DNA of 64,000 nt from Corynebacterium ulceribovis DSM 45146 (GCF_000372445.1 NZ_AQUY01000004.1:1335-65334), one strand, 5' to 3'. Positions 9,315 through 18,421 are shown, counted from the stretch's first letter. Program-made: numbers and translations. The notes: generated by a model from the sequence alone, not told the origin.

Positions 9315-10151
9315 ATGAATAAGGTTCTTGGCGCAGCCCTGTTGGTCTGCATCGGTTCTATTGGCGCGCAGTTCGGCGCGGTACTGGGCACCAGCCAGTT
9401 TCACACCTTCACTGCCCCGGAAATCGCGGCGTTGCGGTTTGCGTCGGCGGCGGTGGTCCTGGCGGTGCTGTTCCGGCCGAATCCGTTGGCGTTCACGCGG
9501 CTGCAGTGGCAAAGCTCGCTGGTGTTCGGTGTCGCGGTGGCGGGGATGGGATTTTGCCTGCAGCAGGCGCTGTTTCGGTTGCCGGTCGGTATTGCCATGA
9601 CGTTGGACTTTATGGGTCCGTGTTTTGTGGCGGTGGCGTTTGCGGCTAAGCCGATTCACCGCTTGTGGGGACTCGGCGCCTTCGCTGGTGTCGCCATGAT
9701 TGCTGGGCCAGCTGGCGTGTTTGACCTAGCGGGCTACCTGTGGGGCCTCGGCGCCGCCGTGTTCTATGGCCTCTACACGGTTTATACCGCCCGCGTCGGC
9801 GGGGACGGTGCGGGATTGCGTGGGGTCGCCATGGGGGTCATTGTTGCGAGCTTGTTGACGTCGTGGTTCAGCGTGCCGGCCGTGGCACGGACGTGGGATG
9901 CTGCCCCGGGCGCGTTGGGCTTAGTGGCGCTGGCAGGGTTGGCAGCAGTCGCGTTGCCGTTCTGTGTGGATGCGCTGGCGGCAACGATGTCGTCGGCGCC
10001 AGCGATCGGGGTGCTGTTCGGTTTGGACCCAGTTTTTGGTGCGCTGTTTGCGTGGGCGGGTCTTGGTCAGGCGCTACCGCTGACTGCTTGGTTGGGAATC
10101 GCGCTGGTGGTGCTGTCCGGCGGTTTGCTCGCTGCGACTAGCCGCACCTGA
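9315..10151 (+). CDS. EamA family exporter (RhtA-like)
   Basis: A 278-residue protein with about ten hydrophobic helices in two halves, the DMT/EamA layout. Sequence features such as the early Gly/Ala-rich helices and the short positively charged loops match the RhtA/YedA group, whose members export amino acids such as threonine and homoserine. The substrate is not predictable here. It begins 12 bases after the GH3 gene. Its last 78 bases overlap the 3' end of the convergent acyltransferase gene. Confidence 0.85.
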   Translation: MNKVLGAALLVCIGSIGAQFGAVLGTSQFHTFTAPEIAALRFASAAVVLAVLFRPNPLAFTRLQWQSSLVFGVAVAGMGFCLQQALFRLPVGIAMTLDFMGPCFVAVAFAAKPIHRLWGLGAFAGVAMIAGPAGVFDLAGYLWGLGAAVFYGLYTVYTARVGGDGAGLRGVAMGVIVASLLTSWFSVPAVARTWDAAPGALGLVALAGLAAVALPFCVDALAATMSSAPAIGVLFGLDPVFGALFAWAGLGQALPLTAWLGIALVVLSGGLLAATSRT

Positions 10152-11237
10152 CGGGTCCTGGTCCTGGGAGGTCTGGTCTTGGGAGCCGCGGCGCAGTGGC
10201 GACGGCCGGCGCTGCTTTGGTTGGTGCTGCTTCGGTTGGTATTCCTGCCAGTATTTTTCGGTGAAGAACCGCGGCCGAACGAAGAACCAGTACAGGCCAA
10301 TGCGGTCGAACAGGCGGCGGATACCGAGGGATGCTGCGGTGGCAAGAATTGCAGCGAGCAGCGGCAAAATCCCAATACGCCATTCCTCGGATTGTTCCCG
10401 CGTCATCACCCAGTCGCCCAGGTTTGCCATGATGCGCAGCAGGGTGTCGTGAATGAGATACACCGGCAGCGTATTGCGGCCAATGTAGCCAAACACACGC
10501 ATTGTTGGGTGGCTCGATACCGCGCTGAAAGCTAGGACTGCCGCGATGACACCGCAGATGGCCACCATGAAGTTAATGGACTGCAGCAGGTATGGGTGGT
10601 CTTGCCAAAGCAGATTATGCAGATCGTATTCACGAACCGTACCCAGCACCACGAGGTAACCGAGAACACCGACAGCGGCGACAAAGGCGGCTGGCTTTGC
10701 AGCGGCACGAATGTATTGCCCGAGGTACATGCCGATGAGGTAGAAGATGAACATCGTCGTGATGCGATCCCATACCCAGTGGAAGTCGGCCAGCGGCGAC
10801 CAAATGTACAGCGTGAGGCCGAGCGCTAGTTGGATGGCGGGGTGCACGCGGTGCAGCAGTTTCGATGCGGCAGCGAAGATTCCGAGAGCGGCAATGAACC
10901 ACAGGTTCGCCATCGGGTAAATGTAACCCTCCAGCACTACTTCGAGGTATGGCCGATATTCGGGCACTTGGTTCGAGGAAAGCTGGTCGGCAAAGCGCGC
11001 ACCGCCTTCGATCATGGGTGGCCAGAGCAGTAACAGCCACACCATCACCCAGATGCGCCGCTCCGCTAGGCTGCGCCAGGAACCGGATAGTGCCTTGCGG
11101 GCGAATAGTCCCGACAAGACGAAGAACAGTGGCATGCGTAGCGGGTCGAACAGCTCAGTGACAGCTGCCCATGGGCCGAGATACCAACCGTGGGCAACGA
11201 ACTGTCCGACAGCGTGATAGAGCACAACCAGAAACAT
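10074..11237 (-). CDS. Membrane acyltransferase (acyltransferase 3 family), start uncertain
   Basis: At least 387 residues with about ten membrane helices; the LVVLYH and FFVLSGLFARK segments are typical of the OpgC/OafA acyltransferase 3 family, which moves acyl groups onto surface glycans. The ATG at 11237 cuts into the first conserved helix: the same frame continues upstream to a stop at 11382-11384 and encodes the expected N-terminal motif EQWVDTAKGIC, yet holds no ATG, GTG or TTG. The real start may be a rare codon (ATA at 11339, CTG at 11360, ATC at 11375). The Gln/Ser/Arg-rich C-terminal tail is antisense to the EamA gene end. Confidence 0.8.
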   Translation of the reverse strand: MFLVVLYHAVGQFVAHGWYLGPWAAVTELFDPLRMPLFFVLSGLFARKALSGSWRSLAERRIWVMVWLLLLWPPMIEGGARFADQLSSNQVPEYRPYLEVVLEGYIYPMANLWFIAALGIFAAASKLLHRVHPAIQLALGLTLYIWSPLADFHWVWDRITTMFIFYLIGMYLGQYIRAAAKPAAFVAAVGVLGYLVVLGTVREYDLHNLLWQDHPYLLQSINFMVAICGVIAAVLAFSAVSSHPTMRVFGYIGRNTLPVYLIHDTLLRIMANLGDWVMTREQSEEWRIGILPLLAAILATAASLGIRRLFDRIGLYWFFVRPRFFTEKYWQEYQPKQHQPKQRRPSPLRRGSQDQTSQDQDPSGAASRSEQTAGQHHQRDSQPSSQR

Positions 11238-11475
11238 GCAGATGCCTTTGGCGGTGTCTACCCACTGTTCCCGGCCACGTGCTTTTGGCGCAGCGGCTTC
11301 GTCGCTGTCGTCATCTCCGGCTGCGTACGGGTTAGTTATCCGCCTGATTCGGTTCTCCAGTTTGCTGGACGAGATAACGCTTCACTCCTGCCTCAATTCA
11401 TGGCGAAGTCCATCACATTCGCACACATGTGTAAACAGGCTAGTGGGCGGAGCTGAGAATACTCAAAAGATCGGC

Positions 11476-13059
11476 CTATTCGAAGCCCGACGGTTCGTTG
11501 CCAAGGTTCGCCGCCATGTTAAAGAAGCGGGAGTACTGCAGCTGCTGTGCCACCCGGACCGTGCCAGTAGGACCACCACGGTGCTTAGCCAAAATGATCT
11601 CGGCCTGGCCCGCCAACGGCGATTCGGGTTCGGCCATATCTGGCCGGTACAGCAACATAACCATGTCGGCGTCCTGCTCCAGAGAGCCGGATTCACGAAG
11701 GTCAGCGGTTTGTGGTCGCTTGTCTGGTCGGTTCTCCGGGCCACGGTTCAGCTGCGAAATCGCAATCAGCGGCACTTCCAGTTCCTTAGCCAGCAGCTTC
11801 AGCTGACGGGAGAACTCGGAAACTTCCTGCTGACGCGATTCCACCTTTTTACCGGAGCTCATCAGCTGGAGGTAGTCCACCACGATCAGTTTCAGGTCGT
11901 GTTGTTGTTTCAGCTGCCGCGCCTTGGAGCGAATCTCCATCATGGTCATGTTCGGAGAGTCGTCAATGAACAGCGGCGCATCGGCAATTTCACCGACACG
12001 CTTGGCCAATGCCGACCAGTCGGAGTCTTTCAGACGGCCACCGCGCATGTCGGCGAGTTTAATTTTCGCCTCCGCGGACAGCAGTCGCATCATGATTTCA
12101 GTGCGCGACATTTCCAGACTGAAAATCACAGAGGTCTGCTTATGCGCAATCGAAGCTGAGCGCATCATGTCCAGTGCAATGGTTGACTTACCCACACCTG
12201 GTCGAGCAGCGATAATAATCATCTGGCCGGCGTGCAATCCGTTGGTCAGCGCATCGAGCTCAGTAAAACCGGTTGGGGTGCCGTTCGCCAGACCACCATG
12301 GGCAGCGAGCTGGTCCAGCTCGTTCATGGTTGGCTCAATGATGTCTTCCAAGATGACATAGTCCTGCATCGACCGGGACTGCCCGATGCCGAAGACTTCT
12401 TGCTGCGCACGGTCCACTAGGCCGTCGATTTCGTCGCCTTCCAACCCGGCGAAGCCCAGCTGTGCGATCCGGGTGCCGGCGTCGACAAGGCGGCGCAGGG
12501 TTGCTTTTTCGGCAACGATTTCGGCGTAGTAGTGCGCATTGGCTGCCGTTGGCACTGACGCAGCGAGAGTATGCAGGTAACTCGGCCCGCCGATACGGTC
12601 AACGACGCCAGCGCGGGACAGCTCACCGCCAACAATGAGAGCGTCGACTTCATGCCCGTCGCCGTAGAGCTTCAGAATGGCTTCATAGATGGTCTGGTGC
12701 GCAGGCCGGTAGAAGTCTTCTGGCTTGAGCTTTTCGATGACATTGGGAATGGCGTCTTTGCTCAGCAGCATGCCACCCAGCACGCCTTGCTCGGCAGCTT
12801 CATCGTGGGGCGGTTGCCGTCCGTAGTCCAGTGCGGTGTTGCGCCCTTCCCCGCCATAGTTGTTCCGGCCGCCGAAATCGCGGTTGCCACCAAAGTCGCG
12901 CTTGCCGCCGGTGTTCTGCCAGCCTTGGCCCTCGCCGCCGCTGTTTTGGCCCCACGCTGGCTCCGCTGGTTCGGGCGGCAGTGGTGCGGAGTCATCGAAG
13001 CTCGCATCGCCGAAGTCGGGTGCATTAAAGCCTGATGTTGGGTAGTTCATTTGCTCCAT
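11476..13059 (-). CDS. dnaB: Replicative DNA helicase
   Basis: A 527-residue hexameric 5'-3' helicase that unwinds the fork. A Gly/Asn/Arg-rich N-terminal extension (about residues 1-80, with repeated DFGG units) precedes the DnaB N domain; the RecA-like core has Walker A GVGKST near residue 290 and a Walker B VDYLQL. No intein is present. Two ATGs lie close together (13059 and 13050). The gene is alone, preceded by a 716-base gene-poor stretch with DnaA boxes. Confidence 0.96.
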   Translation of the reverse strand: MEQMNYPTSGFNAPDFGDASFDDSAPLPPEPAEPAWGQNSGGEGQGWQNTGGKRDFGGNRDFGGRNNYGGEGRNTALDYGRQPPHDEAAEQGVLGGMLLSKDAIPNVIEKLKPEDFYRPAHQTIYEAILKLYGDGHEVDALIVGGELSRAGVVDRIGGPSYLHTLAASVPTAANAHYYAEIVAEKATLRRLVDAGTRIAQLGFAGLEGDEIDGLVDRAQQEVFGIGQSRSMQDYVILEDIIEPTMNELDQLAAHGGLANGTPTGFTELDALTNGLHAGQMIIIAARPGVGKSTIALDMMRSASIAHKQTSVIFSLEMSRTEIMMRLLSAEAKIKLADMRGGRLKDSDWSALAKRVGEIADAPLFIDDSPNMTMMEIRSKARQLKQQHDLKLIVVDYLQLMSSGKKVESRQQEVSEFSRQLKLLAKELEVPLIAISQLNRGPENRPDKRPQTADLRESGSLEQDADMVMLLYRPDMAEPESPLAGQAEIILAKHRGGPTGTVRVAQQLQYSRFFNMAANLGNEPSGFE

Positions 13060-13281
13060 CTTCCATCACTGCGCACTGCGTTTCAACAGAAGAGTTGTTT
13101 GCTGTGCGTTCTGTTGCTGTATCCAATTGTGCCGTATTTTTCGCCTCGGCATTTGGCTTGTTGACGGAGTGGCTCACCTCATATGTGGACTATCCCGGGC
13201 TGGGTATAACTGTGGAAACTCGCCCGACCGATGTGGATTCAATGCATGTTCTGGCCCTAAAACTGCATACTCGCAGGCCAG

Positions 13282-13611
13282 TTATCCACAGGCTCTGTGG
13301 AGAAGAATGGGGATGAAAAGTGAACAGTTGGTAAAGTCACTGGTCAAGCATGGTGACAAACTGCTGATTGACATGAAGCAACGACAGTTACTGCAACAAC
13401 GCTTCAAAACAGTGTTTCACCTGCAATATCAGTCAGCCCTAGCGCACCTTCGGAAAGTTGGCAACCTTAATTGCCAATCCGTTTAGTTGATCGCCGGTTA
13501 CCGGATCGTGTCCACTTCAGGTCTGCTGTCACTTGAGGCGTTTACTTTATCCCGAATTATCCACAGCCAATGTGGGTAAGTCCCCAACCTATTCACACCC
13601 CCTGTGGATAA
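13282..13611. promoter_or_regulatory. DnaA-box cluster upstream of dnaB
   Basis: Three perfect 9-mers are present: TTATCCACA at 13282-13290 and 13557-13565, and TGTGGATAA at 13603-13611. The last two are inverted and 37 bases apart. The site is about 35 kb from the oriC cluster. Confidence 0.6.
13313..13486 (+). CDS. Candidate small protein, unconfirmed
   Basis: A 57-codon frame starting with ATG at 13313, with GGAG 10 bases upstream. The product would be basic and helical (MKSEQLVKSLVKHGDKLLID at its start). It lies just after a DnaA box and runs opposite to dnaB. Composition is plausible for a protein, but I know no homologue and the frame could be chance. Confidence 0.2.
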   Translation: MKSEQLVKSLVKHGDKLLIDMKQRQLLQQRFKTVFHLQYQSALAHLRKVGNLNCQSV

Positions 13612-13641
13612 CTCAGCATCCACTTGCCGAAAGTGCAGGGC

Positions 13642-13708
13642 AAAAAGACAACGACCCCAAACTCCAGTCACCCAATGGCGTTGGGCACGAAGAGTTTGGG
13701 GCCGTTGT
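13642..13708 (-). terminator. Intrinsic terminator of the rpsF-ssb-rplI operon
   Basis: A 17-bp stem with one mismatch (13648-13664 with 13692-13708) closes a loop containing a nested CCCAA/TTGGG hairpin. On the minus strand it is followed by five T. Confidence 0.85.
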
Positions 13709-13775
13709 TTGCTGTTGTCATGTGGCCAGACTGCAGATGTCTAACGTCTGCTGTCGGCCGCCGTGCAGTGCCTAA

Positions 13776-14228
13776 TTAGGCAGCCACGACCTCGTACTTC
13801 ACGGTTGCGGCGATATCGTCGTGCAGCTTGACCTGAACCCGGAACTTGCCGGTGGTCTTGACTTCGCCTGGAGCCAGTTCAACGGAGCGCTTGTCCAGAG
13901 AACGGCCGTTTGCCTTCTTCACTGCAGCCACGATGTCTGCAGGAGTGACGGAACCGAAGAGCTTGCCACCCTGGGCAGCCTTCAGAGACACAGTCAGGCC
14001 TTCGAGAGCTTCCAGCTCAGCCTTGACTTCACGTGCGTGGTCGAGGTCGCGGATTGCGCGAGCCTCCTGGGCACGACGAATGCCCTCGATCTGCTTCTCA
14101 GCACCGCGGGTAGCCACCATGGCCAGCCCACGAGGAAGCAGGTAGTTACGTCCGTAGCCTGCCTTGACCTCAACGATGTCGCCTGGAACACCGAGGTTGT
14201 CAACTTCGGCGGTGAGGATCAGCTTCAT
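13776..14228 (-). CDS. rplI: 50S ribosomal protein L9
   Basis: A 150-residue ribosomal protein that binds 23S rRNA near the L1 stalk. The N-terminal signature MKLILTAEVDNLG and the GYGRNYLLPRGLA motif are typical, followed by the long central helix and a C-terminal domain. Length is the family norm. It is the last gene of the rpsF-ssb-rplI operon, 94 bases after ssb, and is followed by a strong terminator. Confidence 0.97.
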   Translation of the reverse strand: MKLILTAEVDNLGVPGDIVEVKAGYGRNYLLPRGLAMVATRGAEKQIEGIRRAQEARAIRDLDHAREVKAELEALEGLTVSLKAAQGGKLFGSVTPADIVAAVKKANGRSLDKRSVELAPGEVKTTGKFRVQVKLHDDIAATVKYEVVAA

Positions 14229-14322
14229 GATCCCTGCCTTTCGCTTGATACCTAACTGGTTCTACCCAGTCGGGTGAAGTGTGGAAAATAATCGTGTGAA
14301 AAGTAAGCGCAGAATCTACGAG

Positions 14323-14877
14323 TTAGAACGGAGGCTCTTCATCCATGCCACCGAACCCGCCACCAGCCTGTGGTGCAGAGTTCCATGGGTCATCTGACGG
14401 CGCTTGCGAGCCGAAGCCGCCCGAGGACTGGTTCTGCTGTGGGGCCTGACCGCCGCCGGAGTTGCCGCGGAAGTTTCCGCCGCCACCGCCACGGTTGCCG
14501 CCACCGCCGCCCTGGGTACGGGTGACCTGTGCGGTCGCGTAACGCAGGGATGGTCCAACCTCATCAACTTCGATTTCAAACACCGTGCGGTTTTCACCTT
14601 CACGGGTTTGGTAGGAGCGCTGACGCAGTCGTCCAGTGACGATAACGCGCATGCCCCGAGTCAAACTCTCGGCAACGTTTTCCGCTGCCTGGCGCCAGAT
14701 GTTGCAGGTCAAGAACAAAGCTTCGCCGTCTTCCCATTCGTTGGTCTGGGAATTGAATCGACGAGGGGTAGATGCAATCCGGAAGTTAGCCACTGCCGCA
14801 CCGTTGGGGGTGAAGCGAAGCTCTGGGTCAGCAACCAAGTTGCCGACAACCGTGATGTTGGTATCTCCCTGTGCCAT
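14323..14877 (-). CDS. ssb: Single-stranded DNA-binding protein
   Basis: A 184-residue SSB. The OB fold covers about residues 1-110 ([20 protein letters not shown] is characteristic). A Gly/Asn/Gln-rich linker follows, ending in the acidic partner-binding tip DEEPPF. It protects single-stranded DNA at the fork and recruits repair proteins. It is placed between rpsF and rplI; rpsR, which sits here in mycobacteria, is absent. AGGAGG lies upstream of the ATG. Confidence 0.97.
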   Translation of the reverse strand: MAQGDTNITVVGNLVADPELRFTPNGAAVANFRIASTPRRFNSQTNEWEDGEALFLTCNIWRQAAENVAESLTRGMRVIVTGRLRQRSYQTREGENRTVFEIEVDEVGPSLRYATAQVTRTQGGGGGNRGGGGGNFRGNSGGGQAPQQNQSSGGFGSQAPSDDPWNSAPQAGGGFGGMDEEPPF

Positions 14878-14950
14878 GTGTTCCTCCTGAGGTTCTAGCT
14901 ACTTTTCAAAGAGATCACTACGAAGTAGTTGTACTTCCTAGTGTGCTCTG

Positions 14951-15238
14951 TTAGCGCTCAGTCCGCAGCACCTTGGTGCGCAGAGTGGAGTCAGCCAAGT
15001 TCACAACACGATCAAGTTCCAGCACTGCAGCTGGCTCACAAGTCATGTTGATGACGGCGTAGATGCCTTCAGCGTTCTTCTCGATTGGGTAAGCGAGACG
15101 GCGCTTGCCCAAGATGTCGACCTTGTCGATCGAGCCGCCTTCTTTGCGGACGATTTCCAGGTACTTATCCAGGGACGGGGCAACGGTGCGCTCATCCAAG
15201 CTTGGATCGAGAATCATCATCATTTCGTATTGACGCAC
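14951..15238 (-). CDS. rpsF: 30S ribosomal protein S6
   Basis: A 95-residue S6 with the family start MRQYE and the KRRLAYPI segment. Three in-frame starts compete: GTG 15250, ATG 15247 and GTG 15238. The first two leave only 0-2 bases between AGGAGG and the start codon. GTG 15238 has normal spacing (11 bases) and gives the usual length of corynebacterial S6, so it is preferred. First gene of the operon. Confidence 0.93.
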   Translation of the reverse strand: MRQYEMMMILDPSLDERTVAPSLDKYLEIVRKEGGSIDKVDILGKRRLAYPIEKNAEGIYAVINMTCEPAAVLELDRVVNLADSTLRTKVLRTER

Positions 15239-15363
15239 GGACCTCATCACCTCCTATGGTCTAGTGTTTTGAATCGGCCACTCGCCTTTTGCGGGTGACA
15301 GGAGGGTCGTTGCGTCAGCAACTTGGCCAGCCTACCCCATCTCCCCCGCTTCCCCCTAATCCC

Positions 15364-15411
15364 AAAAAGGCGGCCAAGCTGCAGAAGTGTCGTAGCTTCT
15401 ACAGGGCCGCC
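15364..15411 (-). terminator. Terminator of the DUF5318-ponA-small membrane protein operon
   Basis: GGCGGCC (15369-15375) pairs with GGCCGCC (15405-15411) and an inner stem CTGCAGAAG/CTTCTACAG extends it. The minus strand continues with TTTTT. Confidence 0.85.
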
Positions 15412-15433
15412 CAGAGGGTTTTGGTTCAGGTCA

Positions 15434-15631
15434 TCAACTCGATGTCGCGGCGAAGAACACCGCAATAAACACCGGCACGAGCGTGACAAACACGGTGGCA
15501 ATAACCAGCAGGGAGATTACTGCTTTTCGTCCCCACCGCAGGTAGTACCCCGCAAAGGCGGTGCCCCACAGCAAGAACCCGATCCCGACGCTGCAAATGG
15601 TGATAATGACAGGCAATGGCAAGTTCGTCAT
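15434..15631 (-). CDS. Small two-helix membrane protein
   Basis: A 65-residue protein with two hydrophobic helices (about residues 7-28 and 36-60) joined by a short YYLRWGRKA loop. The ATG at 15631 begins 4 bases after the ponA stop codon, so translation is probably coupled to ponA. I do not recognise a family; the position suggests an accessory role for the class A penicillin-binding protein, but that is inference. A TTG at 15646 would add five residues. Confidence 0.7.
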   Translation of the reverse strand: MTNLPLPVIITICSVGIGFLLWGTAFAGYYLRWGRKAVISLLVIATVFVTLVPVFIAVFFAATSS

Positions 15632-15635
15632 TGGT

Positions 15636-18002
15636 CTAGCCTGCAAGTCCTAAGCCGTCGAGAATGTCGTTTAGTCTCGGTGGCGCTGGCGCTGGTTCCG
15701 GAGCCGGAGCTGGCTCATCGCCACCGTCACCCGGCTGGCTCGGACCGTTTCCGCGGCCAGGCTGTCCTGGGCGACGTCCCGGCGTGCTTTCCGAGGAGCT
15801 TTCGGACGAATCGCTTGGCTCCTCACTGTCAGAATCTTCAGGATAGTTGTCAACCGGCGGTACGTAATCGTAGCGGCCAGCCTGCCCGGCAATAGCCTCT
15901 GGCGTTGGGAAGGACTGGAACTCTTGGTCTGCTAGCGACGTATCCATCACTTGCTTCCAGATGGAGGCTGGCGCGCCAGCGCCGTACATCATGCCGCCCC
16001 ACTCATTAACCAGCGGCTGCCCGTTGGTCGAACCGACCCACACAGCGGTCGCCAGCTGCGGGGTAGCGCCAATCATCCAGGCATCCTTGTTGGTGCCGGT
16101 ATCGCCCAGCTGAGCGGTACCGGTCTTAGCGGCCGATGGTCGGCCACCAGCCAGCGGGGTGCCGGAGTACTGTGCAATCGGCAACATCGCATCCATGACG
16201 TTATTGGCCACCGCTGCGCTCACCCGACGGTCTGGCTTTTCATCCTTGACGAACTCGAAGAGGACTTCGCCGGTGGCATCTTCAACCTTGGAAATAAAGT
16301 GCGGACGGTTGTACACGCCTTCGTTAGCCAAGGTGGACAGCGCCGAAGCCATATCCATTGGACGGGACTGGTACTGGCCCAGAATTACGCCCTCATAGGA
16401 CTGGCCATTTTCTTCCACCAGGGTGTGCTCGATACCAGGAATCGACTCCGCTACACCCAGCTTGTGCGCCATCGCAGCAGTGTCAGCAGGACCATTCTTG
16501 AAGTCCTTTTGGTAGCGAATGAAGCTTGTGTTCAAGGACATTTTCAGTGCCTGCGAAATTGAACAGGTACCGCAAGACTGACCGCTCACGTTGTTGACGG
16601 TTGCATCACCGGTCTGCACGGGGGAAGAGTCATACATCGCCGACAGTGGAATGTCTTGGGCTAGGCCCGCTGCCAAACCGAAAATCTTAAAAGTCGAGCC
16701 GGTTTGCAGCCCCGAGTTGGCGTAGTCCCAACCATTCGGATCGCGGCCACCAAAGTAGCCGAGTACCGCGCCGGTGCGAGGATCAATCGACACTGCTGCG
16801 CTTTCAACACCTTCGGCAAGACCCTGAGTGTTGTCATTGACAGAAGCCAACACCGATTCCTGCACCTTCGAATCGATAGTGGTGGTGATCTTCAAACCCT
16901 TGGTGTTGAGCTGCTGCTCAGTGATTCCAATGTCATTGAGCTCCGCGAGCACTCGGTCCCGAATCAAACCATTCGTACCTTTAACTTCAACGGTCTTCCG
17001 AGTCTTTTCTGGGTCCGCCACCTTCGGGTACTCCGAAGCATGGCGCTTCGACGCTTCCAGCACACCCATGGAGACCATGCCGTCAAGGACATAGTTCCAC
17101 CGCTGCTCAGCCTCTGCCCGGTTGTGCCACGGATCCAGCTGTGATGGCCGCTGAATCGACGCCGCCAACACTGCGCCTTCTTCCATCGTCAGTTTCTCAA
17201 TTGGCTTACCGAAGTAGGCCTGTGACGCAGCACCAATGCCATAGGAGTTTCGACCGAAGTAGATGGTGTTGAGGTAGGCCGCAAGGACCTCTTCCTTAGA
17301 CCATTCGTTAGCCATCTTCGCCGACATCACCAGCTCCTTGGCCTTACGGACGTAGGAGTGGTCGTTGCCGACAATCGCGTTCTTCACGTACTGCTGCGTG
17401 ATGGTCGAACCGCCACCAGACGATGGCCTACCCGTCAATACGCCCAAAGCTGCACGGCCATAGCCCGTCAGAGAAAAGCCCGGGTTAGTCCAGAACTCGC
17501 GGTCCTCAGCGGCCAGCACTGCGTTTTGGACATGCACTGGGATGTCAGACAGTTCCACTGTGCGGCGGTTACCATTTTCGGGCACCACGCGAGCAATTTC
17601 GGTTTCACCGTCTGCCTGGACAATCGTCGCGACCTGGTTGTTCACCAAATCCTCTGGCTCGGGGACCTCCGTGGTGGAGTACGCCACCGCAAAAGTCACC
17701 AACGGAATGGTGACGCAGACCGCGACGAAGAGTGCGAACCATGCCAGCACCTGCTTGCCGACGTTTTTCTTCTTTGGCGCGTTCTTCTGCCCCTTGCGCT
17801 GAGCACCACCCTTCGGGTTTGTGCTCTTGGCAGTACCGTTTTTCGGCCCATTCTTCGGCCCATTCTTTGGCTGGGTGCGGCGCTGGCCGCCCGAGCGGGA
17901 ACCCGTCGCATTCGACCGCGACGTTCCGGACGCGCCGGAATTAGGCTTCTTCCGTGGCGCACCGCTACGGCCCGCCTGGTTTCCCGGATTAGATGGTGAC
18001 AC
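15636..18002 (-). CDS. ponA: Bifunctional class A penicillin-binding protein
   Basis: A 788-residue peptidoglycan synthase. A basic, Lys/Asn/Gly-rich cytoplasmic tail (about residues 1-82) precedes one membrane helix. The GT51 glycosyltransferase domain shows the catalytic Glu in AVLAAEDREFW and the downstream GGSTITQQ motif. The transpeptidase has GSTFK (SxxK) and KTGTAQ. A C-terminal disordered tail is rich in Ser, Glu and Pro. The start is GTG 18002 with GAGG upstream. It lies 35 bases after the DUF5318 gene and is followed by a tiny membrane protein. Confidence 0.95.
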   Translation of the reverse strand: MSPSNPGNQAGRSGAPRKKPNSGASGTSRSNATGSRSGGQRRTQPKNGPKNGPKNGTAKSTNPKGGAQRKGQKNAPKKKNVGKQVLAWFALFVAVCVTIPLVTFAVAYSTTEVPEPEDLVNNQVATIVQADGETEIARVVPENGNRRTVELSDIPVHVQNAVLAAEDREFWTNPGFSLTGYGRAALGVLTGRPSSGGGSTITQQYVKNAIVGNDHSYVRKAKELVMSAKMANEWSKEEVLAAYLNTIYFGRNSYGIGAASQAYFGKPIEKLTMEEGAVLAASIQRPSQLDPWHNRAEAEQRWNYVLDGMVSMGVLEASKRHASEYPKVADPEKTRKTVEVKGTNGLIRDRVLAELNDIGITEQQLNTKGLKITTTIDSKVQESVLASVNDNTQGLAEGVESAAVSIDPRTGAVLGYFGGRDPNGWDYANSGLQTGSTFKIFGLAAGLAQDIPLSAMYDSSPVQTGDATVNNVSGQSCGTCSISQALKMSLNTSFIRYQKDFKNGPADTAAMAHKLGVAESIPGIEHTLVEENGQSYEGVILGQYQSRPMDMASALSTLANEGVYNRPHFISKVEDATGEVLFEFVKDEKPDRRVSAAVANNVMDAMLPIAQYSGTPLAGGRPSAAKTGTAQLGDTGTNKDAWMIGATPQLATAVWVGSTNGQPLVNEWGGMMYGAGAPASIWKQVMDTSLADQEFQSFPTPEAIAGQAGRYDYVPPVDNYPEDSDSEEPSDSSESSSESTPGRRPGQPGRGNGPSQPGDGGDEPAPAPEPAPAPPRLNDILDGLGLAG

Positions 18003-18037
18003 GAATTTTTACCTCAAACTTGGTTGTGCTGACGTGG

Positions 18038-18421
18038 TTAGCCAGCGATGGCAGTTGCTGCTCGTAGCAAAAAGTTCCACCTGCATGAGGTGCAGACTTC
18101 GACTTCGTGGACTGTCACTTCCCCGAAATTAGCCACTAACTGTTCAACTTCAACAAGGGCACGAGCAGTACCGGATATCTGCCCGAGATGCTCTCCGTAT
18201 ACCCACAATACGAGTCGAAGGCTGTCTCTTCCACAGACCGGACACGGTTTCTCGGAGGGTACACCGAGATCTCGAGCAGAGTTAATCAGCTGCCGGTCAG
18301 CTGGTATCACTGCCGGCGTTACTTCTTCACCGGCGCGCCACTGCCGAAGAACGGTAGTGCGCAACAATGACCGGTCCAGCTCGTCCTTTTTGACAAACAC
18401 AGCTGCGATTCTACCGCCCAA
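18038..18421 (-). CDS. DUF5318 family zinc-ribbon-like protein
   Basis: A 127-residue protein of the actinobacterial DUF5318 family. Two Cys pairs, CPVC (about residue 60) and CTSC (about residue 111), likely hold a zinc ion. No membrane segment. It precedes ponA by 35 bases, an arrangement seen in other corynebacteria, but its role is unknown. The start is uncertain: TTG 18421 gives the full frame, and GTG 18400 is an alternative; neither has a clear ribosome site. Confidence 0.85.
   Translation of the reverse strand: MGGRIAAVFVKKDELDRSLLRTTVLRQWRAGEEVTPAVIPADRQLINSARDLGVPSEKPCPVCGRDSLRLVLWVYGEHLGQISGTARALVEVEQLVANFGEVTVHEVEVCTSCRWNFLLRAATAIAG

Larger units (their letters stand above)
13060..13775. 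other. Gene-poor region between dnaB and rplI
   Basis: This 716-base stretch holds the dnaB promoter region, three perfect DnaA boxes, one candidate small ORF and the rplI terminator. No established gene was recognised in it. Confidence 0.7.

Noticed and set aside
13413..13428. TGTTTCAC half-site near dnaB as parS
   Set aside because: Only the left half matches; the right half is unrelated.
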